Assembly: GCF_021165955.1 (NCBI RefSeq)
Contig: NZ_CP088952.1
Coordinates: forward strand, 3,410,001-3,474,000
Origin: Massilia endophytica
Lineage (GTDB): Bacteria > Pseudomonadota > Gammaproteobacteria > Burkholderiales > Burkholderiaceae_D
Reading direction: 5' to 3'
Length of the DNA stretch: 64,000 nt
Each line of letters starts with the position of its first letter. Within the stretch, counting starts at the first letter, position 1. The notes below the pieces were generated by a model. The model did no database searches, was not told where the DNA came from, and saw only the letters and a program-made list of their open reading frames with translations. Shown piece after piece: positions 33,484-42,470 of the stretch. Made by a program: the position numbers and the translations under genes.

Positions 33484-36468
33484 ATGAAACGCATGTTGTT
33501 CAATGCGACGCAGCAGGAAGAATTGCGCGTCGCCATTGTCGATGGTCAGAAACTGATCGATATCGACATCGAGACCGCCGGACGCGAGCAGCGCAAGTCC
33601 AATATCTACAAAGGCGTCATCACCCGGATCGAACCCTCGCTGGAAGCCTGCTTCGTCAGCTACGGCGAAGACCGCCACGGTTTCCTGCCGTTCAAGGAAG
33701 TGGCGCGCAGCTACTTCCGCGAAGGCGTGGACGTGCGCAACGCCTCCGTCAAGGAAGCGCTGCGCGAGGGCCAGGAAATCATGGTCCAGGTAGAGAAGGA
33801 GGAACGCGGCAATAAAGGCGCGGCCCTCACCTCCTTCATTTCCCTGGCCGGCCGCTACCTGGTGCTGATGCCGAACAACCCGCGCGGGGGCGGCGTGTCG
33901 CGCCGCGTGGAAGGCGAAGAACGCCAGGAACTGCGCGAAACCATGGACAAGCTGGACCTGCCGCAGGGCATGTCCGTCATCGCCCGCACCGCAGGCATCG
34001 GCCGCACGGTCGAAGAGCTGCAGTGGGACCTGAACTACCTGATGCAGCTGTGGCGCGCCATTGAAGGCGCCTCCAAGTCCGCGCCGGGCGCCTTCCTGAT
34101 CTACCAGGAATCCTCGCTGGTCATCCGCGCCATCCGCGACTACTACCAGCCCGATATCGGCGAAATCCTGATCGATACCGACGATATCTACGAGCAGGCG
34201 CACCAGTTCATGAGCCACGTGATGCCGGACATGGTGCACCGCGTCAAGCGCTACAGCGACGACGTGCCCCTGTTCTCGCGCTTCCAGATCGAACACCAGA
34301 TCGAAACGGCCTACTCGCGCACCGTGCCCCTGCCGAGCGGCGGCGCCATCGTGATCGACCACACCGAGGCCCTGGTCTCCGTGGACGTGAACTCGGCCCG
34401 CGCCACCCGCGGCTCGGACATCGAAACCACCGCCTTCCACACCAACTGCGAAGCGGCCGAGGAAGTGGCCCGCCAGCTGCGCCTGCGCGACCTGGGCGGC
34501 CTGATCGTGATCGACTTCATCGACATGGAAGTGGCCAAGAACCAGCGCGAAGTGGAACAGCGCCTGAAGGACGCCCTGCACCATGACCGCGCCCGCGTCC
34601 AGATGGGCAAGATCTCCCGCTTCGGCCTGATGGAGCTCTCGCGCCAGCGCCTGCGCCCTTCCCTGTCCGAAGGCTCGCACGTGACCTGCCCGCGCTGCTC
34701 GGGCACCGGCCATATCCGCGATACCGAGTCCTCCGCCCTGCAGGTGCTGCGCATCATCCAGGAAGAGGCGATGAAGGAAAACTCGGCCGCCATCCACGTG
34801 CAGGTGCCGGTGGACGTTGCCGCCTTCCTGCTGAACGAAAAGCGCGGCGAAGTGCTGAAGATCGAAAGCCGCCACCGCATTACCGTGATCCTGATCCCGA
34901 ACAAGCATCTGGACACCCCGCACTACAAGCTGGAACGCATCAAGCACGACGATCCGCGCCTGGAAGACCACGCCGCCAGCTACACCATGGCAGAGCAGGC
35001 CGAAACCGACATGGCCTTCAGCAAACGCCAGAAGGAAGACGCCAAGCCGCGCCAGGAAGCCGTGGTCAAGACCATCACCCCGGACCAGCCGGCGCCGATG
35101 GTGGACCGCAGCGCCGCTGCCGCTCCCGCAGCGCCGGCGAAAGCCGCCCCTGTGGCAGCCGCTCCGGCCGAAAAAGGCTTCTTCGCCAAGCTGATCGCTT
35201 TCTTCACCGGCAAGACCGAAGAACCTGCCAAACCGGCAGCCCCCGCCATCGTGAGCAAGCCTGCGGGCGGCGAGCGCGGCGAACGCAATGCACGCGGCCC
35301 GCGCGGCCGCAACCGCGGCAAGGGCCGCGGCGAGCGCGAGGAGCGCGAACCGGGCAGCCGTGCGGGCGCCGAGGAAAGCACGGGCAAGGCAGCTGCCGAA
35401 GCCCGTCCGCCGCGCCAGCCGCGTCCTCCACGCGAACCGCGTGAGCCGCGCGAAGGCGCCGAAGGCCAGGTGGAGGCGAAAGCCCCGCGCGGCGAGCGCG
35501 CCGAGAAGGGCGAACGCGCCGAGCGCCCACCGCGTCCGCCACGCGAGCCGCGTGAACCGCGCGCCGACAAGAATGTGCCAGCCGAAGCCAAGGCTGAAGA
35601 ACTGGCGCTGGCCGCCGCTGGCGTCGGCCCGGTCGGCACCGGCACGGGCACGCCTGAGAACGTGGGCGCCGTGAAGTCCGCGGGTAATGCGGGTCCGGAA
35701 GGCGAAGAGGCTGATGGCGCCGAAGGCGGCGACGAGCCGCGCCGCCGCCGCCGCCGTGGCGGCCGTAACCGCAACCGCCGCGAGCGCGAAGGCGCCGAGG
35801 GCATGGAAGCGGCAGAAGGCGCGGAAGGCGCCGAGGTTGTCGCCGCACCGGTGGAAACCGTCGAGGAAAAACTGGCGGCCCGTCCGGCGGAAGATGCGCC
35901 GGTGGTGGCTGAAGCCCCTGCCGCGCCGGTGGAAGCCGCTCCAGTGGCGGAATCCGCAGCGCCGGTAGTGGAAGCTGCTGCGCCGGTGGCCGAAGCGGCC
36001 CCTGCTGTCGAAGCTCCGGCTGCGGTGGAAGCCCCTGCCGCCGCCCCAGTGGTCCAGCCTGCCGTGCAGCCCGAGCCTGTTGCCGCAGCGCCCGTGGTGC
36101 ATGCCGAAGAAGCCGCAGCGCCGGCTGTAGCGGCCGAACCTGCCGAGGCGGAAATCGCAGCGTCGGGCGCCGGAGCTCCGGTTGCACAGCCAGCTGTTGA
36201 AGCGCCCGCCCCGGCGCCTGCTCCAGCCCCGGCCCCGGTGGCAGCTGCGCCGGCGCCGGCCCCGGCTCCCGCCCCCGCGCCAGCGGTGGACATGAACCAG
36301 GTGCTGGAAGCCGCCGGCCTGACGATGGCGGCCACCGACCCGGCCAAACTGCGCGCCGCGCAGGAAGCCGCCGCCCAGATCCAGCCGCCGGTCCGCAAGC
36401 CGCGCGAGCGCAAGCCAGCGCCGCCGGTTCCGGACGAGCCGCTGATCCAGGTCGACACCCGCCGCTAA
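33484..36468 (+). CDS. rne: Ribonuclease E
   Basis: 994 residues. The N-terminal catalytic half is complete: S1 domain (about 37-125), the 5' sensor and RNase H-like parts, the DNase I-like domain with catalytic aspartates D301 (SVDVNSAR) and D344 (IVIDFIDM), and the zinc link CPRCSGTG (cysteines 402 and 405). The C-terminal half is unstructured, with an Arg-rich RNA-binding block (RPPRQPRPPREPREPREG region, about residues 600-700) and then long Ala/Pro/Val/Glu repeats. It cuts single-stranded RNA and organises the degradosome. It ends 26 bases before a strong terminator. Confidence 0.97.
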   Translation: MKRMLFNATQQEELRVAIVDGQKLIDIDIETAGREQRKSNIYKGVITRIEPSLEACFVSYGEDRHGFLPFKEVARSYFREGVDVRNASVKEALREGQEIMVQVEKEERGNKGAALTSFISLAGRYLVLMPNNPRGGGVSRRVEGEERQELRETMDKLDLPQGMSVIARTAGIGRTVEELQWDLNYLMQLWRAIEGASKSAPGAFLIYQESSLVIRAIRDYYQPDIGEILIDTDDIYEQAHQFMSHVMPDMVHRVKRYSDDVPLFSRFQIEHQIETAYSRTVPLPSGGAIVIDHTEALVSVDVNSARATRGSDIETTAFHTNCEAAEEVARQLRLRDLGGLIVIDFIDMEVAKNQREVEQRLKDALHHDRARVQMGKISRFGLMELSRQRLRPSLSEGSHVTCPRCSGTGHIRDTESSALQVLRIIQEEAMKENSAAIHVQVPVDVAAFLLNEKRGEVLKIESRHRITVILIPNKHLDTPHYKLERIKHDDPRLEDHAASYTMAEQAETDMAFSKRQKEDAKPRQEAVVKTITPDQPAPMVDRSAAAAPAAPAKAAPVAAAPAEKGFFAKLIAFFTGKTEEPAKPAAPAIVSKPAGGERGERNARGPRGRNRGKGRGEREEREPGSRAGAEESTGKAAAEARPPRQPRPPREPREPREGAEGQVEAKAPRGERAEKGERAERPPRPPREPREPRADKNVPAEAKAEELALAAAGVGPVGTGTGTPENVGAVKSAGNAGPEGEEADGAEGGDEPRRRRRRGGRNRNRREREGAEGMEAAEGAEGAEVVAAPVETVEEKLAARPAEDAPVVAEAPAAPVEAAPVAESAAPVVEAAAPVAEAAPAVEAPAAVEAPAAAPVVQPAVQPEPVAAAPVVHAEEAAAPAVAAEPAEAEIAASGAGAPVAQPAVEAPAPAPAPAPAPVAAAPAPAPAPAPAPAVDMNQVLEAAGLTMAATDPAKLRAAQEAAAQIQPPVRKPRERKPAPPVPDEPLIQVDTRR

Positions 36469-36493
36469 GCGGATGACGCTGGAACGCAGCATC

Positions 36494-36522
36494 AAAGGGA
36501 AGCCTTCGGGCTTCCCTTTTTT
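36494..36522 (+). terminator. Rho-independent terminator after rne
   Basis: AAAGGGAAGCC (36494-36504), UUCG-type tetraloop TTCG, GGCTTCCCTTT (36509-36519) and a T run to 36522. An 11-base perfect stem with a cUUCGg loop is a textbook terminator. Confidence 0.95.
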
Positions 36523-36545
36523 CTTGTCCCCGCCCAAGGGCTTCC

Positions 36546-37859
36546 ATGAACCGTCCTGATCCCGTCAGCCTGGCCGAAGCCTTCCGCTACTGGCTGAAGC
36601 TCGGCTTCATCAGCTTCGGCGGCCCCGCCGGGCAGATCGCCATGATGCACCGCGAGCTGGTTGAGCGCCGCCGCTGGATTTCCGAGCAGCGCTTCCTGCA
36701 TGCCCTGAACTACTGCATGCTGCTGCCAGGCCCGGAGGCCACGCAGCTCGCCGTCTATATCGGCTGGCTGATGCACCGCACCCGCGGCGGCATCATCGCC
36801 GGAGCGCTCTTCGTGCTGCCATCGCTGCTGCTCCTGATGCTGCTGTCCTGGATCTATCTTGCCTTTGGCGCCGTGCCTGCGGTGGCCGGGGTGCTGTACG
36901 GCATCAAGCCCGCCGTCGTGGCCATTGTGCTGGCCGCCGCCTGGCGCATCGGCACGCGCACGCTGCGCAACGCTGCATTGATTACCCTTGCCGCGCTGGC
37001 CTTCATGGCCATCAGCCTGCTGCACATTCCCTTCCCTGCCGTCGTGCTGGGCGCGGCGCTGGCAGGCTGGCTTGGCGGCCGCTATCTGCCCGGTCATTTC
37101 AGCCCCGGCGGCCATGCGGCAACATCCGCCCCGGCCAGCTACGGTCCCGCGCTCATCGGCGACGACACTCCCACTCCGCCGCACGCCCTGTTCAGCTCCC
37201 GCCGCCTGGCGCTTACTGTGGCCATGGGGCTGCTGCTGACGGTGGGCGTATGGCTGCTGCTGGCCGCCCTCACGGGCATCCGGAACCCGCCGGCGCAGAT
37301 GGGATGGTTCTTCACCAAGGCCGCCATGCTCACTTTCGGCGGCGCCTACGCCGTGCTGCCCTACGTCTACCAGGGCGCGGTCGATCACTATCACTGGCTC
37401 ACTCCGGGGCAGATGATCGACGGCCTCGCGCTGGGCGAAACGACGCCCGGCCCGCTGATCATGATCGTCGCCTTCGTCGGCTTCGTCGGCGGCTGGACGC
37501 ACGAAGTCTTCGGTTCCTGGCCCGGCCTGGGCGGCATCGCAGGTGCGGCCACGGCGGCCTGGTTCACCTTCGTCCCCTCCTTCCTCTTCATTCTCGTGGG
37601 CGGCCCGCTGGTGGAGGCGACGCGCGGCAATATCCGCATGACGGCCCCGCTGACGGCCATTTCCGCCGCCGTGGTGGGGGTGATCGCCAGCCTCGCCGTC
37701 TTCTTTGGTGCGCACGTCTTTCACGCGGCGGCACGCTGGGACTGGACCGCCATCGCCATGGCAGCCGCCGGCGCGCTCGCCCTCATGCGTTATCGGGTTG
37801 GCACCATTACACTGCTGGCCGCCTGCGCCGCTGTGGGCCTCGCGCTGCACGGCTGGTGA
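36546..37859 (+). CDS. chrA: Chromate transporter ChrA
   Basis: 437 residues of the long two-halves type. The first half has WLKLGFISFGGPAGQIAMMH and NYCMLLPGPEATQLAVYIGW. The second half repeats the pattern as WFFTKAAMLTFGGAYAVLPY and DGLALGETTPGPLIMIVAF. About ten to twelve membrane helices are expected. The family exports chromate, or may transport related oxyanions such as sulfate or molybdate; the adjacency to molybdenum cofactor genes is suggestive but not proof. It starts 24 bases after the rne terminator, and moaA follows 22 bases downstream. Confidence 0.92.
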   Translation: MNRPDPVSLAEAFRYWLKLGFISFGGPAGQIAMMHRELVERRRWISEQRFLHALNYCMLLPGPEATQLAVYIGWLMHRTRGGIIAGALFVLPSLLLLMLLSWIYLAFGAVPAVAGVLYGIKPAVVAIVLAAAWRIGTRTLRNAALITLAALAFMAISLLHIPFPAVVLGAALAGWLGGRYLPGHFSPGGHAATSAPASYGPALIGDDTPTPPHALFSSRRLALTVAMGLLLTVGVWLLLAALTGIRNPPAQMGWFFTKAAMLTFGGAYAVLPYVYQGAVDHYHWLTPGQMIDGLALGETTPGPLIMIVAFVGFVGGWTHEVFGSWPGLGGIAGAATAAWFTFVPSFLFILVGGPLVEATRGNIRMTAPLTAISAAVVGVIASLAVFFGAHVFHAAARWDWTAIAMAAAGALALMRYRVGTITLLAACAAVGLALHGW

Positions 37860-37881
37860 TGCATCGTGCTATCGTATAGGA

Positions 37882-38994
37882 ATGACTGAGAGAATCATCC
37901 TGCTCAAGCAGGAACGGGGCAGCAAGCCCGCCGTTCCGCTCGTGCCAGAAGCGCCCGACGGGCTGCTGGCCGACGCCCTCGCGCGCCCGCTGCACGACCT
38001 GCGCATTTCCATCACGGACCGCTGTAATTTCCGCTGCGTCTACTGCATGCCGAAGGAAGTGTTCGACAAGGACTACCAGTACCTGCCGCACTCTTCCCTG
38101 CTCACCTTCGAAGAAATTACGCGCATCGCGCGCCTGTTCGTGGCGCACGGCGTCGAAAAAATCCGCCTCACCGGCGGCGAGCCCCTGCTGCGCAAAAATG
38201 TCGAGAAGCTGATCGAAATGCTGGCCAATCTGCGCACGGTCACTGGCAAACCGCTCGACCTGACGCTGACCACCAATGGCTCCCTGCTGGCGCGCAAGGC
38301 ACAGTCCCTGAAGGACGCAGGCCTGCAGCGCGTGACGGTATCCCTCGACTCCCTGGACGATGCCACCTTCAAACGCATGAACGACGTCGACTTCGCGGTT
38401 GCAGACGTGCTGCACGGGATCGACGCGGCCCACAGCGTGGGGCTGGGTCCGATCAAGGTCAACATGGTGGTCAAGGGCGGCATGAACGACCAGGAAATCC
38501 TGCCCATGGCGCGCCATTTCAGGAACACGCCCTACATCCTTCGCTTCATCGAATACATGGACGTTGGCGCCTCCAATGGCTGGAACATGAAGGAAGTGAT
38601 TCCTTCCGCCGAGGTGGTGCGGCGCATCGGCGCCGAAATGCCGCTGGTGCAGGCCGATCCCAACTACACCGGGGAGACCGCCGCGCGCTGGCGCTATGCC
38701 GATGGCGGCGGCGAGATCGGCGTGATCTCCAGCGTCACCCAGGCCTTCTGCAGCGACTGTACGCGCGCGCGCCTGTCCACCGAAGGCAAGCTGTATACCT
38801 GCCTCTTCGCCACGCAGGGCCACGACCTGCGCGCCCTGCTGCGCGACGGCCACAGCGACAACGAACTGTCCGGCGCCATAGCCGGCATTTGGCGCGCACG
38901 CGGCGACCGCTATTCCGAACTTCGCACCATCAACACCGACGGCCTGGCGCACGGCAGCGAGCGCAAGGTCGAGATGTCCTATATTGGGGGGTAG
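37882..38994 (+). CDS. moaA: GTP 3',8-cyclase MoaA (molybdenum cofactor step 1)
   Basis: 370 residues from ATG 37882. A 40-residue N-terminal extension precedes the radical-SAM motif CxxxCxxC (C48, C52, C55 in TDRCNFRCVYC), followed by RLTGGEPLLRKN. The second iron-sulfur ligand set lies near the C-terminus (FCSDCTRARLSTEGKLYTCL). It converts GTP to the cyclic precursor of the molybdopterin pathway with MoaC, which is not in this window. The frame is open upstream inside chrA, but those residues are not MoaA-like. The fused mobA-moeA gene follows at once. Confidence 0.94.
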   Translation: MTERIILLKQERGSKPAVPLVPEAPDGLLADALARPLHDLRISITDRCNFRCVYCMPKEVFDKDYQYLPHSSLLTFEEITRIARLFVAHGVEKIRLTGGEPLLRKNVEKLIEMLANLRTVTGKPLDLTLTTNGSLLARKAQSLKDAGLQRVTVSLDSLDDATFKRMNDVDFAVADVLHGIDAAHSVGLGPIKVNMVVKGGMNDQEILPMARHFRNTPYILRFIEYMDVGASNGWNMKEVIPSAEVVRRIGAEMPLVQADPNYTGETAARWRYADGGGEIGVISSVTQAFCSDCTRARLSTEGKLYTCLFATQGHDLRALLRDGHSDNELSGAIAGIWRARGDRYSELRTINTDGLAHGSERKVEMSYIGG

Positions 38995-38995
38995 T

Positions 38996-40891
38996 TTGAC
39001 GATCAAAGAGAAAGTCAGCGCACTGATACTGGCCGGTGGACGCGGCACCCGCATGGGCCGGGTGGACAAAGGCTTGCAACCCTTCCGCGGCGGCACGCTC
39101 GCCTCGCACGTGCTGCAAAAGCTGGCGCCGCAGGTGGCGAAAGCCGCCATCAACGCGAACCGCAACCTGCCGCAGTACGAGGCGCTCGGCGTGCCGGTGC
39201 TGCCGGATGAACTCAAGGGCTTCGAAGGCCCCCTTGCCGGCCTGCAGACAGGCCTCAGGCATTGCAGCACGGAGCTGCTCGTCACCGCGCCCTGCGACTC
39301 CCCTTTCCTGCCGTCCGACCTGGTGCAGCGCCTGTACGACGCCATGGAGGCGCAGGATGCCGACCTTGCTGTCGCCGCCACGATGGAGGCGGATGAATCG
39401 GGGGCCGCGCACAAGCAGCAGCATCCCGTATTCAGCCTGATGAAGGTGTCGGTAAAGCCGCATCTGGACGCCTACCTCCAAAGCGGTGCGCGGCGCATGG
39501 ATGGCTGGTACAAATCCATCAAGGTGGCGGAAGTCATGTTCAGCGACTCGGCAGCCTTCCGCAACATCAACACGCTGGAGGAACTGCAGAAGGAAGAATC
39601 TTCTGCGGGCGCGCGGACGCTGAAGGACGTGGTGAGCTGCCTGTCGGACTACGATCCCGACGCGCTGCCGGTGACGCAGGCGCAGCGCATCATCCGCGAT
39701 TTCATCCAGCCGGTGCAGACGGTCGAAAAGGTGGCCCTGCGCGCTGCGCTCGACCGCGTGCTGGCCGAGGACATCATCTCTCCGATCAGCGTTCCGGCCC
39801 ACGACAACTCGGCCATGGACGGTTTCGCCTTCGCGGGCGCCCAGCTGCAGGCCGGTACGCCAACCACTTTCGAAGTGATCGGCACCGTGTATGCGGGCCG
39901 CACGTCCGATCTGGCGCCGGGCCCCGGCCAGTGCGTGCGCATCATGACGGGCGGCGTCATGCCCGCAGGCTGCGACACGGTGCTGCCGCAGGAGCATGCT
40001 GCCGAAATCAGTGAGCGCAGCGTGACAGTGAAACCGGGCAGCATCCGCACGGGCGACAACCGCCGCTTCAAGGGCGAAGACCTGAAGGAAGGCAGCCCTG
40101 CCCTGCGCAAGGGCAAGATCATCCGCCCGGCGGACCTGGGGCTGATCGCATCGCTCGGCATTGCCGAGGTGCCGGTCCGGCGCAGGCTGCGCGTGGCCTT
40201 CTTCAGCACCGGCGACGAACTGCGCTCCATCGGCGAACCGCTGGCGCAAGGCTGCGTCTACGACAGCAACCGCTACACCCTGTTCGGCATGCTCACGCGG
40301 CTGGGCTGCGACATCATCGACATGGGCATCGTGCGCGACGACCCGGCATCGCTGGAGGCAGCGCTGCGCAGCGCCTGCGAAAGCGCGGATGCCATCATCA
40401 CCTCGGGCGGCGTATCGGTGGGCGCGGCGGACTACACGAAGCAGATCATGGCCACGCTGGGCGAAGTCGCCTTCTGGACCATCGGCATGCGTCCTGGGCG
40501 GCCCATGGCCTTCGGGAAGATCGCCTCCAACGGCTGCAGCGCCTTCCTGTTCGGACTTCCGGGCAATCCGGTGGCGGTGATGGTGACCTTCTACTTCTTC
40601 GCCCGCCACGCCCTGCTGCGCATGATGGGTGCGGAGGCGGCGGACGACCAGCTGCTGCGCGTGCGTTCCCAGAGCGCGATCCGCAAGAAGCCGGGCCGCA
40701 CGGAATACCAGCGCGGCATCCTCTCCCTTGGCGCGGACGGCCAGCGCGAAGTGCGCACCACAGGCTCGCAAGGCTCGGGCATCCTGCGTTCCATGTCCGA
40801 AGCCAACTGCATGGTTGTGCTGCACGACGGCCAGGGCAGCGTCGCCCCCGGGGACATGGTCGACGTTCTCCTCTTCGAAGGCCTGGCCTGA
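38996..40891 (+). CDS. MobA-MoeA fusion protein, molybdenum cofactor guanylyltransferase / molybdopterin molybdenumtransferase (TTG start)
   Basis: 631 residues in one frame. Residues 1-200 are MobA: nucleotidyltransferase motif LILAGGRGTRMGRVDKG, VTAPCDSPFLP, and the end segment FRNINTLEEL. Residues 206-631 are MoeA: DVVSCLSDYDPDALPVTQAQ, VPAHDNSAMDGFAF, TSGGVSVGAADYTKQIM and FGLPGNPVAVMVTF. No ATG lies at the junction (about 39593-39612), so MoeA has no obvious start of its own. The start is TTG 38996, after GGGGGGT; TTG 38984 is an alternative. MoeA inserts molybdate and MobA adds GMP, so the fusion joins consecutive late steps. It is probably cotranscribed with moaA. Confidence 0.92.
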   Translation: MTIKEKVSALILAGGRGTRMGRVDKGLQPFRGGTLASHVLQKLAPQVAKAAINANRNLPQYEALGVPVLPDELKGFEGPLAGLQTGLRHCSTELLVTAPCDSPFLPSDLVQRLYDAMEAQDADLAVAATMEADESGAAHKQQHPVFSLMKVSVKPHLDAYLQSGARRMDGWYKSIKVAEVMFSDSAAFRNINTLEELQKEESSAGARTLKDVVSCLSDYDPDALPVTQAQRIIRDFIQPVQTVEKVALRAALDRVLAEDIISPISVPAHDNSAMDGFAFAGAQLQAGTPTTFEVIGTVYAGRTSDLAPGPGQCVRIMTGGVMPAGCDTVLPQEHAAEISERSVTVKPGSIRTGDNRRFKGEDLKEGSPALRKGKIIRPADLGLIASLGIAEVPVRRRLRVAFFSTGDELRSIGEPLAQGCVYDSNRYTLFGMLTRLGCDIIDMGIVRDDPASLEAALRSACESADAIITSGGVSVGAADYTKQIMATLGEVAFWTIGMRPGRPMAFGKIASNGCSAFLFGLPGNPVAVMVTFYFFARHALLRMMGAEAADDQLLRVRSQSAIRKKPGRTEYQRGILSLGADGQREVRTTGSQGSGILRSMSEANCMVVLHDGQGSVAPGDMVDVLLFEGLA

Positions 40892-40895
40892 CAGC

Positions 40896-42470
40896 TTAGC
40901 CGTGCCCGGTGAGCGTCCAGCCCATCGGGGCGTCGGCGAAGAGGCGCGCGTCCATCTGGCGCAGGCCGGCGGCGACGCGGGGGCGGAATTCCATTTGCCC
41001 AAAGATGTCGCGTTCGAGGTCGATACCGGGCGCGATCTCGGTCAGCTCCAGGCCATCCTCGCACAGGCGGAATACGCAGCGCTCCGTCACGAACAGCGCT
41101 GGCTGGCCTTTTTCGCGGGCGTAGGTGCCGCTGTAGGTGCGGTGCTCCACTTCTTCCACGAACTTGCAGCACTCCCCTTCCTGCACGATCCGAAGCGCCC
41201 CGCCCTCGATAGCGATTTCCAGCGCGCCCGCCGTGAAGGTGCCGGCGAAGACCACCTTCTTCGCGTTCTGGCTGATGTTGATGAAACCTCCCGATCCGGC
41301 CAGCTTGCTCCCGAACTTGCTCACGTTGAGATTGCCGCAGCGGTCGGCCTGCGCCAGCCCGAGGATGGCGACATCGAGTCCGCCGCCGTCGTAGAAGTCG
41401 AACTGGTAAGGCTGGTCGATCACGGCGTCCGCGTTGGTGGCGGCGCCGAAGTTCAGGCCGCCCGCGGGCATGCCGCCGATGACGCCCGGCTCCGCCGTCA
41501 GGGTCACCCGGTCCAGCAGGTCCTCTTCCGCCGCCACATTGGCCACGCCTTCCGGCATGCCGATGCCGAGGTTGACCACGTCGCCGTCCCTTAGCTCCAT
41601 CAGCGCCCGGCGCGCAATGATCTTTCGCGCGCTGAGCGGCATGCGCGCAATCTCCGAAAGCGGCACCCGCACTTCACCCGCGAAGCCTGCATCGTAATGC
41701 GTGGAAAATGTCTGCATGTGGTATTCGGGCTTCTCGGCTACCACCACAAAGTCCACCAGAATGCCGGGAATCTTCACCTGGCGCGGATTGATCGCCCCTT
41801 CCGCGATGCGCTCGACCTGCACGATGACGATGCCGCCCGAGTTGTGCGCCGCCATCGCAATGGCCAGCGCCTCCAGCGTGAGCGCCTCGCGCTCCATCGA
41901 CACGTTGCCGCAGGCATCCGCCGTGGTGCCGCGGATGATGGCGCAGTGGATAGGCTGGGCCTTGTAGAAGAGGTGCTCGGCGCCGCCCAGCGTCGTCAGT
42001 TCAACCAGGTCTTCGGTGGTGCGCGCATTGATCTTGCCGCCGCCGTGGCGCGGATCGACGAACGTGCCCAGGCCCACATGCGTCAGCAATCCCGGCTTGC
42101 CTGCCGCCGTGTCGCGGAACAGCTGGCTGATGACGCCTTGCGGCAGGTTGTAGGCTTCGATGGCATTGTCCATCGCGAGCTGCTGCAGCCTGGGCACCAG
42201 GCTCCAATGCCCGCCGATCACGCGCTTGACCATGCCCGCGTGGCCGAAGTGGTTCAGGCCACGATCCTTGCCGTCGCCCTGCCCCGCCGCGTACACCAGC
42301 GTCAACCCGCGCGGCGACTCGCTGGCGAGAAAGCGCTGCTCCAGCGCCACCGCGATATTCTCCGCGAATCCCACCCCGACAAAACCGCCCGTCGCCACCG
42401 TATCGCCATCGCGGACATGGGCCACTGCTTCGGTGGCGCTGACGATCTTGTTGCGGCGGTTTGCGGCCAT
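40896..42470 (-). CDS. Fused acyl-CoA:carboxylate CoA-transferase (YdiF/propionate CoA-transferase type)
   Basis: 524 residues joining the alpha and beta halves of a family I CoA-transferase. The alpha half shows ATGGFVGVGFAENIAVALEQ and the glycine loop GHAGMVKRVIGGHW. The beta half shows MPEGVANVAAEED and the predicted catalytic glutamate in LTAEPGVIGGMPAGG. It transfers CoA between short acyl-CoAs and acetate, propionate or similar acids; the exact pair cannot be read. The end is convergent with mobA-moeA (four bases apart), and rmuC lies directly upstream on the same strand. Confidence 0.9.
   Translation of the reverse strand: MAANRRNKIVSATEAVAHVRDGDTVATGGFVGVGFAENIAVALEQRFLASESPRGLTLVYAAGQGDGKDRGLNHFGHAGMVKRVIGGHWSLVPRLQQLAMDNAIEAYNLPQGVISQLFRDTAAGKPGLLTHVGLGTFVDPRHGGGKINARTTEDLVELTTLGGAEHLFYKAQPIHCAIIRGTTADACGNVSMEREALTLEALAIAMAAHNSGGIVIVQVERIAEGAINPRQVKIPGILVDFVVVAEKPEYHMQTFSTHYDAGFAGEVRVPLSEIARMPLSARKIIARRALMELRDGDVVNLGIGMPEGVANVAAEEDLLDRVTLTAEPGVIGGMPAGGLNFGAATNADAVIDQPYQFDFYDGGGLDVAILGLAQADRCGNLNVSKFGSKLAGSGGFINISQNAKKVVFAGTFTAGALEIAIEGGALRIVQEGECCKFVEEVEHRTYSGTYAREKGQPALFVTERCVFRLCEDGLELTEIAPGIDLERDIFGQMEFRPRVAAGLRQMDARLFADAPMGWTLTGHG

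Noticed and set aside
35280..36300. Arg-rich and Ala/Pro/Val/Glu repeats in rne taken as a DNA repeat array or CRISPR
   Set aside because: The units are irregular at DNA level and stay in the rne frame; they are low-complexity protein sequence typical of the RNase E C-terminal half.
33403..36537. 1044-codon antisense frame over rne
   Set aside because: Low-complexity product and full overlap with a complete RNase E; an artefact of biased codons.
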